DNA from: a virus
Reading direction: 5' to 3' (one strand)
IMG/VR virus record: IMGVR_UViG_3300027969_000252
Span: 1-34,786 of that record
DNA length: 34,786 nucleotides
Below, one piece after another: positions 8,467-17,100 of the stretch (position 1 is its first letter; each line of letters starts with the position of its first letter). Below the pieces are notes generated by a model. That model worked only from the letters and a program-made list of their open reading frames with translations. It searched no databases and was not told the origin of the DNA. Both the position numbers and the translations under genes were made by a program.

Positions 8467-9323
8467 CTCGAGGCGTACTAATATTTGCCCATAACAGTCC
8501 TGATGTTGATTATGGTCTAATGGCCACAATTGCAGGCGGCTTGGCTAAAAAGAATCTAGGTGTTCCTGTGAGTCTTGTTACTGACCTAGGCACACTGGCG
8601 TGGCTAGAAGAGTCCGGCACATTGATCAAGGCACGAGAAGTCTTTGATCAAATTATAGAAGTTGACAGACCCTACACCAAGAATGTGAGAAATCTGCATG
8701 ACGGGTTTGAAAGCAAGATTATTCCATTTGTAAATTCAAATAGGTACAGCGTGTGGGAACTCAGCCCATATGACCAAACATTGCTGATAGACAGCGACTA
8801 CTTAATCTTCTCCAACAAATTAAATGAGTATTGGTCAGTAGATGCTCCTGTGATGATGGGACACAGTATGACTGATCTCACTGGAGAGCGTGGTGGCATT
8901 CTAGACGGTCGTGTAAGCGAAACTGGTGTACACATGTTCTGGGCTACAACAGTGATGTTTGACAAGAGTGCGGAAAGTGAATTTTTTTTTAAACTGGTAG
9001 ATTTTGTCAAAGACAACTATGTCTACTATGCTGATCTATTCCGTTTTAATCCCAAGCAGTTTAGAAACGACATTGCTTTTAGTGTTGCTAAACACATCAT
9101 GAATGGATTTGAAACCGAGTTTGCCTATACACTTCCTCCCATTCTAACAGTTTTTGACAAAGATATTTTACACACTGTTGACAACGATAGACTGACATTT
9201 TTAGTCAGCCAGCTACACGATGTTGCAAGTTTTTGGGCTGCTACAACTCAAGGTACTGATGTTCATATTATGAATAAACAAAGCATAATCAGAAACGCCA
9301 ACCGTCTTCTGGAGTTAATATGA
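8463..9323 (+). CDS. GT8-like glycosyltransferase (GT-A fold)
   Basis: This 286-residue protein starts with GVLIFAHNSPDVDYG, then a Rossmann-like segment (VPVSLVTDLGTL), and has the motif LLIDSDYLIF with Asp110 and Asp112 in the position of the metal-binding DXD of GT-A enzymes. A later region (HMFWATTVMFDKS and FRNDIAFSVAKHIMNG) fits the acceptor half of GT8-like proteins. The next gene encodes a related protein, so the pair probably arose by duplication. The likely role is transfer of a sugar from a nucleotide donor in the cytoplasm. Donor and acceptor are unknown. Both ends overlap neighbours by ATGA. Confidence 0.7.
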   Translation: MTRGVLIFAHNSPDVDYGLMATIAGGLAKKNLGVPVSLVTDLGTLAWLEESGTLIKAREVFDQIIEVDRPYTKNVRNLHDGFESKIIPFVNSNRYSVWELSPYDQTLLIDSDYLIFSNKLNEYWSVDAPVMMGHSMTDLTGERGGILDGRVSETGVHMFWATTVMFDKSAESEFFFKLVDFVKDNYVYYADLFRFNPKQFRNDIAFSVAKHIMNGFETEFAYTLPPILTVFDKDILHTVDNDRLTFLVSQLHDVASFWAATTQGTDVHIMNKQSIIRNANRLLELI

Positions 9324-10156
9324 ACTTTGGATATCTAATATTTGTAGCAGCCCATCCCGATATAGACTATCTTAAATTAGCCTATGCTGCCGCATTAAGT
9401 ATTAAGAACACTCAACGAGAAGGTTACGATAAAGTAGCATTGATTATCAACGATAAATCACTAGTTGACGAGTTAAAAAGCCCCTGGGTATTTGACAAAG
9501 TTATAGAATGGCCTGAACAGAAGTTTTGGGATGGTCGGTCATGGATGGACAAAGTAACACCGTGGGAACACACAGTCTGTATTGATGCTGACATGTTGTT
9601 TATACGAGATTATAGTCACTGGATTGATTATTTTATAGAAAATACAGAATTATATGTGGCCAATCGTGCCTACACATTTAGAGGCGAAGTAGTTACCAGC
9701 GATGCTTACCGTAAAGCATTTACTAAAAACGATTTACCTAATTTATATTCTATGTGGACTTTTTTTAAGAAAGGCAGCGGTGAAGAATTTTTTGAGTTAG
9801 CTCGACAAATTTTTATCAACCCACACGAGTTTAAAAATTTATATTTGAGTAATCACACACCTAAGGTAATAGGCACAGATGAAGCATTTGCTTTATCGGC
9901 CAAGTTACTAGACATTGACAGTGAGATTGCTTATTCTTTAGATTTTCCAAAAGTAGTACATTTAAAACCTAGGATTCAAAATTGGCCATGGGATGCTGAC
10001 TGTGTAACTGATCAAGCAGGATTCTATCTTAAGAATGACGGTAGTTTAAAGATTGGAAATTATCAACAAACTGACATTGTTCACTACGTTGAAAAAGACA
10101 TTATCACTGACGAGCTGATCAGTATGCTAGAGGAGATAGTATGGAAGAAAAATTAG
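9320..10156 (+). CDS. GT8-like glycosyltransferase, paralog of the preceding gene
   Basis: This 278-residue protein starts YLIFVAAHPDIDYLKLAYAAALSIK, parallel to the upstream paralog. It has the DXD-type motif VCIDADMLFIRD (Asp89, Asp91). Later NHTPKVIGTDEAFALSAKLL and VVHLKP resemble the catalytic end of GT8 enzymes, where a His and nearby residues complete metal and donor binding. Substrates are unknown. Coupling to the neighbours (ATGA at the start, a 16-base overlap at the end) argues that it works with the other glycosyltransferases in this operon. Confidence 0.7.
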   Translation: MNFGYLIFVAAHPDIDYLKLAYAAALSIKNTQREGYDKVALIINDKSLVDELKSPWVFDKVIEWPEQKFWDGRSWMDKVTPWEHTVCIDADMLFIRDYSHWIDYFIENTELYVANRAYTFRGEVVTSDAYRKAFTKNDLPNLYSMWTFFKKGSGEEFFELARQIFINPHEFKNLYLSNHTPKVIGTDEAFALSAKLLDIDSEIAYSLDFPKVVHLKPRIQNWPWDADCVTDQAGFYLKNDGSLKIGNYQQTDIVHYVEKDIITDELISMLEEIVWKKN

Positions 10157-10743
10157 ACCTAGCACCTTTTGACGAATGGATTAAAACTGTTGAAATTCCT
10201 GAGGAAACATACTTCTTTGAATTTGATGAAGTGGGAAATGTAATAGCATTACACCCTGGATTTGTAGCTGATACCATTAAACACAAAGTTCAGGTAGATT
10301 TAGACACTGCGTTAGGTATATATGAGCGCGGAGAAATGCTTGGTCATTATAAAGTAGAAATTACATCTGGTAGAATTTTAAAAGTTAATCTTGCTTCAAT
10401 AACCGGACTTAATAAAATTGATGATGTATTACATAGAGTCATTGACAAGCGTTGGAGTAATATTACAAAACCTGATATAGCTATAGAATACAATAGAGAA
10501 GAATCTGTATTGACATTTAAGATTAATCCTTTATTAAAAACTGTAGAATGGCAAGGAGATCAGGATATGGTATTTTTGGTAACAGCATATAATGATCCTA
10601 ATATATTGCAAGAAATGATCAGTTTTAATGTTAACGAGTTAGTCAAGTACCCTCACAGATTCAAATTAGAATTACCTAAAAAATTTAGCATTTATACAAG
10701 ACGGATTTTTGACAAGTATACATATGAAGACATTAGAACTTGA
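10141..10743 (+). CDS. Phage protein of unknown function
   Basis: This 200-residue acidic protein has no membrane segment or signal peptide. It begins EEKLDLAPFDEWIKTVEIPEETYFFEFDEVGNV and contains alternating hydrophobic strands (KVEITSGRILKVNL, VLTFKINPLL, DMVFLVTAY) that suggest a beta-sandwich ending in FKLELPKKFSIYTRRIF. I do not recognise the family. It overlaps the genes on both sides (16 and 20 bases) within the glycan operon, so it may be a binding or scaffold partner for the glycosyltransferases or a virion protein. Both are guesses. Confidence 0.65.
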   Translation: MEEKLDLAPFDEWIKTVEIPEETYFFEFDEVGNVIALHPGFVADTIKHKVQVDLDTALGIYERGEMLGHYKVEITSGRILKVNLASITGLNKIDDVLHRVIDKRWSNITKPDIAIEYNREESVLTFKINPLLKTVEWQGDQDMVFLVTAYNDPNILQEMISFNVNELVKYPHRFKLELPKKFSIYTRRIFDKYTYEDIRT

Positions 10744-11602
10744 TATAGTTTTTTTAAGCTATGACGAACCTAACGCAGATCAACATTATGCTGACCTATG
10801 CAACAAAGTTCCTTGGGCAAAACGTGTTCATGGAGTCAAAGGCAGTGATGCTGCCCACAAAGCCGCAGCAGAACTCAGCGAGACTGAATGGGTTATTACT
10901 GTTGATGCTGACAATATTGTTGATAATAGATTTTTTAATCTAGGATTTGATCCCGACAACAAAGACATACAGGTCTACAGTTGGTTGGCTAGAAATCGTA
11001 TCAATGGATTATTGTATGGCAACGGCGGCCTAAAGATATGGCGCAAGGATTTTATCCTTAATATGAAAACACACGAAGCCAGCGATAGTGATCGTGGACA
11101 AGTTGATTTTTGTTGGGAAGATGGTTACAAACAGTTTTCAGAATGTTATAGCGAAACAGTTATTACAGGCTCACCATTCCAAGCATGGAGAGCAGGATTT
11201 CGTGAAGGTGTTAAAATGACCTTACTCGACGGAGTTCGGGTTCCTACAGATGAAATTCGTGAACGTATATGGTGGCACAATTTACATAGATTAAAAATTT
11301 GGTCAACTGTTGGTTCCCATGAAGAAAATGGGTTATATGCTATCCACGGAGCACGACTAGGTCAATGGATGACCAATTGCACAGACTGGAATTATATTGA
11401 TGTTCGAGATTTTGAGATCTTAAAAAACATATACAACGAAAATGTTAATCACAGCACACTAGAAGACGATATACGACATTTAGGAGAACAAATTAAGCGA
11501 GGAATGGGATTTGATTATCCTTACCTAGATGCATCTCAAAGCAAGTATACTCTAGATTTATACGAAGAAACCATTAAACTTACTAACACATACTTGAGAT
11601 GA
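10724..11602 (+). CDS. Phage GT-A-like protein with DAD motif
   Basis: This 292-residue protein begins LDIVFLSYDEPNADQHYADL, followed by WAKRVHGVKGSDAAHKAAAEL and the metal-site-like motif WVITVDADNIVD (Asp61, Asp63). Later it has NGLLYGNGGLKIW and FQAWRAGFREGVKM. This family is common in aquatic T4-like phages and resembles GT-A glycosyltransferases. The reaction is not known to me. The ATG at 10724 is chosen because LDIVFLSYDEP is the conserved beginning; an in-frame start 15 bases upstream would add five residues. The C-terminal domain of the next gene is a clear paralog. Confidence 0.65.
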   Translation: MKTLELDIVFLSYDEPNADQHYADLCNKVPWAKRVHGVKGSDAAHKAAAELSETEWVITVDADNIVDNRFFNLGFDPDNKDIQVYSWLARNRINGLLYGNGGLKIWRKDFILNMKTHEASDSDRGQVDFCWEDGYKQFSECYSETVITGSPFQAWRAGFREGVKMTLLDGVRVPTDEIRERIWWHNLHRLKIWSTVGSHEENGLYAIHGARLGQWMTNCTDWNYIDVRDFEILKNIYNENVNHSTLEDDIRHLGEQIKRGMGFDYPYLDASQSKYTLDLYEETIKLTNTYLR

Positions 11603-13011
11603 TTTACGATATTTTTTATGTAAGCAAAAAAGAAATTGTTGACAATGAGTGGAAAGCATTCCGTCAACGATTTCCATCTGCGCAAAAAATTGAAAATGTA
11701 AAAACCATAAATGACATAAAGAAAAAATCATTTACAAAATTCTTTTGGTTGGTGTGGGACGATCAAGAAATCACTGAAGATTTTAACTTTGAATATCGTG
11801 TTGAAAAATGGGATGAAAAATATATTCATACTTTTAAAACTCAATACAAAGATAAAGAGTACTATAGGGCCGGAGTCTGTTTAGTTCCTAAAAGTTCATC
11901 TATATCTCAAAAAGAATTTGACTTTAGATTTTTTATCAATAAAAAAGAAATTCCTACAATTGTTAGCAAATTTAAATTTACCACATACAAGAAATATTAT
12001 ATAGACTCTTATGAAGATTATTTAAAAATTTGCAAACAGGAAACACAGTCGTTATTTTGGAGAATACCAAGTGATATAGAAATAATAGATAATTCTATAT
12101 TTGATTTACATTTTGACCCTTTAGACAGTATCTATGATTATGATCGTAGCATAAACCATATGTTTAAAAATGATAATTTCTATGACGGTCTTATGTTAGC
12201 CAGCAAAGATAAAGTTTTAATGGAAAAAGAATTTAAGTATAGATTTCCTATAGAAAAGAAAGAATGGGATATTGTTGTAAGTACTCCTAAACCTTATGAT
12301 GTCGTGTTTATAAGTTACAATGAATCTAATGCCGATGTCAATTACGAAAAATTAAAATTAAAAAAACCCGATGCTAAACGTGTACACGGAGTTAAAGGGA
12401 TTCATAATGCTCATATCGCCGCGGCAAAATTAGCAGGCACTGAGATGTTTTGGGTAGTAGATGCTGATGCTGACCTGGTAGATGATTTTAATTTTGATAT
12501 TCAATATTTTCCCTATTATGATGCTGGCAATAGATTAGAACAACAATCTACAGTTCATGTGTGGTTCAGTCAAAATCCAATTAACGATCTTGTTTACGGT
12601 TATGGCGGAGTTAAACTATTACCAACAAAACTAACGCTGGAAATGGATACAGCATCTGTAGATATGACAACAAGTATCAGTGAAAAATTTAAAGTGGTCG
12701 ATCAAATTAGCAACATCTCTGTTTTTAATGTTGATGAATTCAGTACGTGGAAAAGTGCATTTAGAGAATGTGCAAAACTAGCCAGTAAAATAATTGACAA
12801 CAATGATAACGTTGAAACTGATGACCGGTTAGAAATTTGGGTAACAACAGGCAAAGATCGAATGTACGGTGATTTTGCCATCGCTGGTGCAACAGCTGGA
12901 AAAGCATTTGCTCAGCAACATTGGTGGAACGAAGAACAGATGTCAAAAATCAACGACTTTGATTGGTTAAAAACGGAATTTGAAAAATGCCCAATAGCGT
13001 TAAAAAAATAA
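11599..13011 (+). CDS. Multi-repeat GT-A-like protein with degenerate N-terminal copy
   Basis: This 470-residue protein has an intact C-terminal GT-A-like domain from about residue 232 (YDVVFISYNESNADVNYEKL, RVHGVKGIHNAHIAAAKLA, FWVVDADADLVDDF with Asp288 and Asp290, then NDLVYGYGGVKLL), closely related to the protein at 10724. The N-terminus starts with a worn copy of the same fold (YDIFYVSKKEIVDNEW, then FFWLVWDDQEITEDFNF) in which DAD has become WDD. A block at residues 49-117 is repeated at 153-222 (FFW/LFW, DIE/DQE, KEFDFRF/KEFKYRF, KKE). Copies that have lost the metal site may bind substrate. The function is inferred as a sugar transferase with accessory domains. Confidence 0.65.
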   Translation: MIYDIFYVSKKEIVDNEWKAFRQRFPSAQKIENVKTINDIKKKSFTKFFWLVWDDQEITEDFNFEYRVEKWDEKYIHTFKTQYKDKEYYRAGVCLVPKSSSISQKEFDFRFFINKKEIPTIVSKFKFTTYKKYYIDSYEDYLKICKQETQSLFWRIPSDIEIIDNSIFDLHFDPLDSIYDYDRSINHMFKNDNFYDGLMLASKDKVLMEKEFKYRFPIEKKEWDIVVSTPKPYDVVFISYNESNADVNYEKLKLKKPDAKRVHGVKGIHNAHIAAAKLAGTEMFWVVDADADLVDDFNFDIQYFPYYDAGNRLEQQSTVHVWFSQNPINDLVYGYGGVKLLPTKLTLEMDTASVDMTTSISEKFKVVDQISNISVFNVDEFSTWKSAFRECAKLASKIIDNNDNVETDDRLEIWVTTGKDRMYGDFAIAGATAGKAFAQQHWWNEEQMSKINDFDWLKTEFEKCPIALKK

Positions 13012-14354
13012 ACACATTCATTCCTATAATGAATGAAATTTCGCCTACATTCTGCATGGCCAAGTGGCATCATACTACTATCTATTTGCAGACTGGAGAA
13101 ACCCATAGTTGTTATCATCCTCGTCCTCATAAAATTCCTTTAGAAGAATTATCTATTGATGCCAGTGCATTACATAATACTAATCAAAAAAAGTTAGAAA
13201 GATTAGAAATGCTCAACGGAGGAAAGCCCAGCGGTTGTCAGTATTGTTGGAACATTGAATCTATGGGAGATGATTATGTCAGCGATCGTAAAGAACGTAA
13301 TAGTACAATCTATACTCCTCAACGATATGAACAAATTAAAACAGGCCCCTGGGATCAAAATATAAATCCAGAGTACATTGAAATTAGCTTTGGAAATGAG
13401 TGCAATTTTAAATGCGGTTACTGTCACCCCAAGCACAGCAGCAGTTATCATAAAGAAATTAAAGATTTTGGACCATATGATATGGTTAAAAATCATCGCA
13501 ATGATATTGATTGGTTCAAAGTTTATGAAGAAGAAACTAATCCTTATGTAGAGGCTTGGTGGCGTTGGTGGCCAGAAGTTAGCAAGACTCTAAATATTCT
13601 TCGAGTAACTGGAGGCGAACCACTACTACAGCAAAGTACATGGAAGCTATTAGAAGATCTAGAAAAGAATCCTAAACCTAGTTTAGAATTAAACATCAAT
13701 AGTAACTTCGGTGTTAAGCCTATTCTAATAGACCGGTTAGTTGAGCGGGCAAATAATCTAGTGAGCGGAAAAAAGATCAAGAAATTTAAAATTTTTACCA
13801 GTATGGATACATGGGGCACACCTGCTGAATATATTCGCACAGGGTTAGATCTAGAATTGTGGGAAAGAAATTTTAATGAATATATGCAGAATACATCATT
13901 GCCCATTACCTTTATGATTACATTTAACATATTAACGGTTCCTAATTTTCAATTACTCTTGGAAAAAATGTTAGAATGGAGGAAACAATATAATATACCT
14001 AATTCCGAGGATCAAAGAATTAAATTTGATACGCCATATCTAAAAGAACCGTTACAGTATGATATGAATATTTTACCTAAGGATGAATTTATGCCTTACA
14101 TGTATAAACACCTAGAGTTTATTAAATTACATATTGAAGATAGCAGTGTAGAATGTTTTACTAATTTAGAATACGAAAAATTTCGCCGTGTTGTTGACTA
14201 TATGGAGACCACAGTATACAGTGATGATAAAATAAAAGAAGGTCGAAAAGATTTTTATAATTGGTTTACAGAATATGATCGAAGACGCAGCACTGACTTT
14301 AAAGAAACATTTCCAGAGTTAGTGGATTTTTATAATAGTTGTAAAGATGAATAA
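12987..14354 (+). CDS. Twitch-domain-type radical SAM protein
   Basis: This 455-residue protein has the radical SAM signature CNFKCGYC (Cys139, Cys143, Cys146) preceded by IEISFGNE and followed by LRVTGGEPLL. These fit [4Fe-4S] and S-adenosylmethionine binding. The N-terminal region contains SPTFCMAKW, THSCYHP and GCQYCWN (Cys23, Cys42, Cys84, Cys87), which could hold a second cluster. The layout matches the phage twitch radical SAM family, whose substrate is unknown as far as I know. Its place among glycosyltransferases suggests action on a sugar or a surface molecule. The start at 12987 overlaps the preceding gene by 25 bases; Met15 at 13029 is an alternative. Confidence 0.8.
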   Translation: MPNSVKKINTFIPIMNEISPTFCMAKWHHTTIYLQTGETHSCYHPRPHKIPLEELSIDASALHNTNQKKLERLEMLNGGKPSGCQYCWNIESMGDDYVSDRKERNSTIYTPQRYEQIKTGPWDQNINPEYIEISFGNECNFKCGYCHPKHSSSYHKEIKDFGPYDMVKNHRNDIDWFKVYEEETNPYVEAWWRWWPEVSKTLNILRVTGGEPLLQQSTWKLLEDLEKNPKPSLELNINSNFGVKPILIDRLVERANNLVSGKKIKKFKIFTSMDTWGTPAEYIRTGLDLELWERNFNEYMQNTSLPITFMITFNILTVPNFQLLLEKMLEWRKQYNIPNSEDQRIKFDTPYLKEPLQYDMNILPKDEFMPYMYKHLEFIKLHIEDSSVECFTNLEYEKFRRVVDYMETTVYSDDKIKEGRKDFYNWFTEYDRRRSTDFKETFPELVDFYNSCKDE

Positions 14355-15639
14355 AAAAATTAATCTAGCCTATGAATGGATCGGTCCAAACGGACCGTTA
14401 ACAAACAATAGAATGCCTACTATTTCTGATCTTATGACAGCATCAGTAGACTATCATTTTCCACAGTTAAAAGGCGATCTATTTCAGAAGCCGCACTTTC
14501 ATTCTAGAATCATTAATTCTAGAATTTTGCCCACATACAAACTTCCTAAAGAAGTATTCCTGTACGAATTAAATTGGACTAACTTTCACTATAGAGATAA
14601 ATTTCATAATTTTCACAGAGCAGACGGATTCTTTGATAACAATCAAATTCATCTAGAAGTATTAGAGAGAGTAAAAAACAAAACGGCTTATTTTTTAGTA
14701 ACATTATTCTACGAAGGATACATGGACGATGAGTTTTTAAATCATCTCTCTGATTATTTTATAGCTAAAGGGATTCCGTTAACACAGATCATTTACCTAA
14801 CTAATTGCTATAACGGTGTAGAAATTTACGAAGATTATTGTAGTAGAAATCATAAATTGCCAGAAATGAAAATGGAATACTTTCCTGTATTCAGAATAGA
14901 CAAAAGCAATGTTAACCAAGCAATAACAAATTCATTAATTGAAAAATATAAAACTGGTCCTCGTAGTAAAACATTCTTATGTTTTAATAGGAGATACAAT
15001 GATCATAGGCTGATGTTATTTCTAGCAATGGTACAACACGGAATAATTGATCAGTGTTATTATAGTATGGATAAGGTACAACCTGAAGCTTCTAGAACTT
15101 TTATAGAAAATTGTAAGTCTTTGTTAACTAGATTTCCAAACATGGGATTAGACAGTACCGATGCGTTGGCAGCGGATAAATTACTGCCTTTGGTATTAGA
15201 CAATCCTAATTTCAGTAGATACCCTATGGAGCACAGTGTTGACCCAGTTAAACATCTATATGATAATTCGTTGATTAATATCATAACTGAAACATTCTTC
15301 TTCAATAAAGTTATTCACATTACAGAAAAAACCTACAAACCGATTGCATTTATGCAGCCTTTTATATTGTTAGGTGCTGCTGGAAGTTTACATCATATAA
15401 AAGATATGGGATTTAAAACATTTGGTGAATTCTGGGACGAAAGTTATGATAGAGAAAAAGATGATAAATTACGCTTTAGGATGATAGTGGATATAATTAA
15501 GTCAATCTCAGAATGGCCAGAACATGTAAAGATTGATTTTACCTATGCAGTTAAGGATATTGTAGATTATAATGTAGCTCATCTAAGTACAATGCAAGAT
15601 ATTGAAATAGATAATTTGGTGGAAAAGTATGGAACTTAA
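14347..15639 (+). CDS. GT-B-like glycosyltransferase with TEK motif (copy 1)
   Basis: This 430-residue protein has a C-terminal module seen twice more in this operon: FLCFNRRYNDHR near residue 215 and IHITEKTYKPIAFMQPFILLG near residues 323-343, then GFKTFGEFWDESYD. The TEK-KP-----PFI-LG pattern resembles the donor-binding end of GT10-type fucosyltransferases (YITEK), which are GT-B enzymes using GDP-fucose. This resemblance is a motif comparison only. The N-terminal half differs between copies, as expected for an acceptor-binding half. The start overlaps the radical SAM gene by 8 bases. Confidence 0.6.
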   Translation: MNKKINLAYEWIGPNGPLTNNRMPTISDLMTASVDYHFPQLKGDLFQKPHFHSRIINSRILPTYKLPKEVFLYELNWTNFHYRDKFHNFHRADGFFDNNQIHLEVLERVKNKTAYFLVTLFYEGYMDDEFLNHLSDYFIAKGIPLTQIIYLTNCYNGVEIYEDYCSRNHKLPEMKMEYFPVFRIDKSNVNQAITNSLIEKYKTGPRSKTFLCFNRRYNDHRLMLFLAMVQHGIIDQCYYSMDKVQPEASRTFIENCKSLLTRFPNMGLDSTDALAADKLLPLVLDNPNFSRYPMEHSVDPVKHLYDNSLINIITETFFFNKVIHITEKTYKPIAFMQPFILLGAAGSLHHIKDMGFKTFGEFWDESYDREKDDKLRFRMIVDIIKSISEWPEHVKIDFTYAVKDIVDYNVAHLSTMQDIEIDNLVEKYGT

Positions 15640-16132
15640 AATAATGATGACGGACGATGAGGTGTTGTTGTTAAAAAAAATAATCGGTGGCCTAAGCAAA
15701 GATTCAATAATCCTTGAAATAGGGACAGCTTGGGGAGGTTCTGCTAAAGCTATGGCTGAATCTAATCCTCTAGTAAAAATTTTTACAATAGATCTGTTTG
15801 AAGATAATACTAAAATGTATACCGAAGTTAGCAATAATTTATCAGAGTTTAGCAATATAACAGTGATGTGTGGCAATGCCATGCGTGACTTCTCAGACTG
15901 GAATACTGATATAGACGTGTATTTTGAAGACGCCGCACACAAAGACCCGTCACTGGTAACTAATCTCATTAGATGGGCGTCTTTCTTGAAGCCCGGCGGA
16001 TTTTTATTAATGCATGATCATAACGATTTTTTCCCAGATGTTGGTAAAAATATTGATAAATTAATTAGTTCTGGAAAATTTACAATAGTTGAAACTGTTG
16101 ACTCGTTGACCGTTTTAAAACACAAGGAATAA
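15629..16132 (+). CDS. Class I SAM-dependent methyltransferase
   Basis: This 167-residue protein has the glycine-rich SAM motif ILEIGTAWGGSAKAMAE (motif I at residues 28-37), an acidic residue after the next strand (IFTIDLFEDN), and DVYFEDAAHKDPSLVTNLIRWASFLKPGGFLLMHDH. This matches the Methyltransf_24 class often found in polysaccharide clusters. It probably methylates a sugar or glycan made by the neighbouring enzymes. The target is inferred. It overlaps the previous gene by 11 bases and ends two bases before the epimerase gene, with a GGAATAAT spacer that also serves as its ribosome binding site. Confidence 0.75.
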   Translation: MELKIMMTDDEVLLLKKIIGGLSKDSIILEIGTAWGGSAKAMAESNPLVKIFTIDLFEDNTKMYTEVSNNLSEFSNITVMCGNAMRDFSDWNTDIDVYFEDAAHKDPSLVTNLIRWASFLKPGGFLLMHDHNDFFPDVGKNIDKLISSGKFTIVETVDSLTVLKHKE

Positions 16133-16134
16133 TA

Positions 16135-17100
16135 ATGAAAAAAATATTAGTATGCGGTGCCGGCGGCTTTATTGGCTACCATTTAGTCAATGATTTAAAA
16201 CGCCAAGGACACTATGTTATAGGTGCCGATATAAAGAAACCTTTGTATGCCAAGACAGATGCAGATGAATTTTATCTTTATGACTTGAGAAATCCTGCAC
16301 TAGTGGAAATTTTAATTACCAGTGACATCGACGAAATCTACCAATTGGCAGCAGACATGGGCGGTACTGGATACATTGGCACAGGAGAGCATGACAGCGA
16401 TATCATGCATAATTCTGCAATGATTAATTTGAATGTTGTACACGAAGCCTGCAAAAAAGGCATAAAGAAAATCCTCTATACATCTAGTGCCTGTGTATAC
16501 CCGGAACGCAATCAAACAGATCCCGATAATCCACTATGCAGTGAAGATACGGCCTATCCCGCAGAACCCGATACAGAGTACGGTTGGGAAAAGTTATTCA
16601 GTGAACGATTGTACTTTGCCCATAGAAAGAATCACAGCATTGATGCCAAAGTTGTTAGACTGCATAATATATTCGGCCCACAGGGATCGTGGAATGACGG
16701 CAAAGAAAAAGCTCCGGCAGCCCTTTGTCGTAAGGTTGCGGAATGTCCAGAACAAGGTTTAGTTGATATTTGGGGTCCAGGAACACAGACTCGTAGTTTT
16801 CTTTACATTGAAGAATGTCTAAAAGGTCTACAAATGATAATGTCCAGCGACATTGATCAACCTGTTAATCTTGGCAGCGAAAGAATGATCAGCATCAACG
16901 ACCTTGCATTGTTAATTGCCAGCATTGCCGGCAAACAGATATTTGTTCATAATATAGATGGTCCGATCGGAGTTATGGGTCGAACTAGCCATAACGCTCT
17001 CATCGAGCAATTGTTAGGATGGCGTCCAGATGAGAATTTAGAATACGGATTAGAGCATACATACAAATGGATTAAAGGACAGGTAAATGATTTACAGTAA
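16135..17100 (+). CDS. GDP-mannose 3,5-epimerase-like sugar nucleotide enzyme
   Basis: This 321-residue protein is an extended short-chain dehydrogenase. It has NAD-binding GAGGFIG (residues 8-14), AADMGGTGYIG, the SSACVYPE segment with Cys120, the YGWEK catalytic Tyr149/Lys153 pair, LHNIFGPQGSW and KEKAPAA with Lys192. This set is diagnostic of GDP-mannose 3,5-epimerase, where the Cys and the Lys are the acid/base pair, and which converts GDP-D-mannose to GDP-L-galactose or GDP-L-gulose. It probably supplies a donor for the operon's glycosyltransferases. Length and motifs look intact. GDP-mannose would have to come from the host or from elsewhere in the genome. Confidence 0.85.
   Translation: MKKILVCGAGGFIGYHLVNDLKRQGHYVIGADIKKPLYAKTDADEFYLYDLRNPALVEILITSDIDEIYQLAADMGGTGYIGTGEHDSDIMHNSAMINLNVVHEACKKGIKKILYTSSACVYPERNQTDPDNPLCSEDTAYPAEPDTEYGWEKLFSERLYFAHRKNHSIDAKVVRLHNIFGPQGSWNDGKEKAPAALCRKVAECPEQGLVDIWGPGTQTRSFLYIEECLKGLQMIMSSDIDQPVNLGSERMISINDLALLIASIAGKQIFVHNIDGPIGVMGRTSHNALIEQLLGWRPDENLEYGLEHTYKWIKGQVNDLQ

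Noticed and set aside
13361-13368. TATAAATC, one base from the late promoter consensus
   Set aside because: It lies inside the radical SAM gene, in AT-rich coding sequence and with no start codon soon after. Similar one-off matches (TATAAATT near 3800 and 17521) are also within genes.
13544-13930. Opposite-strand frame inside the radical SAM gene
   Set aside because: It lies wholly within a well-supported gene and shows no motif of its own.
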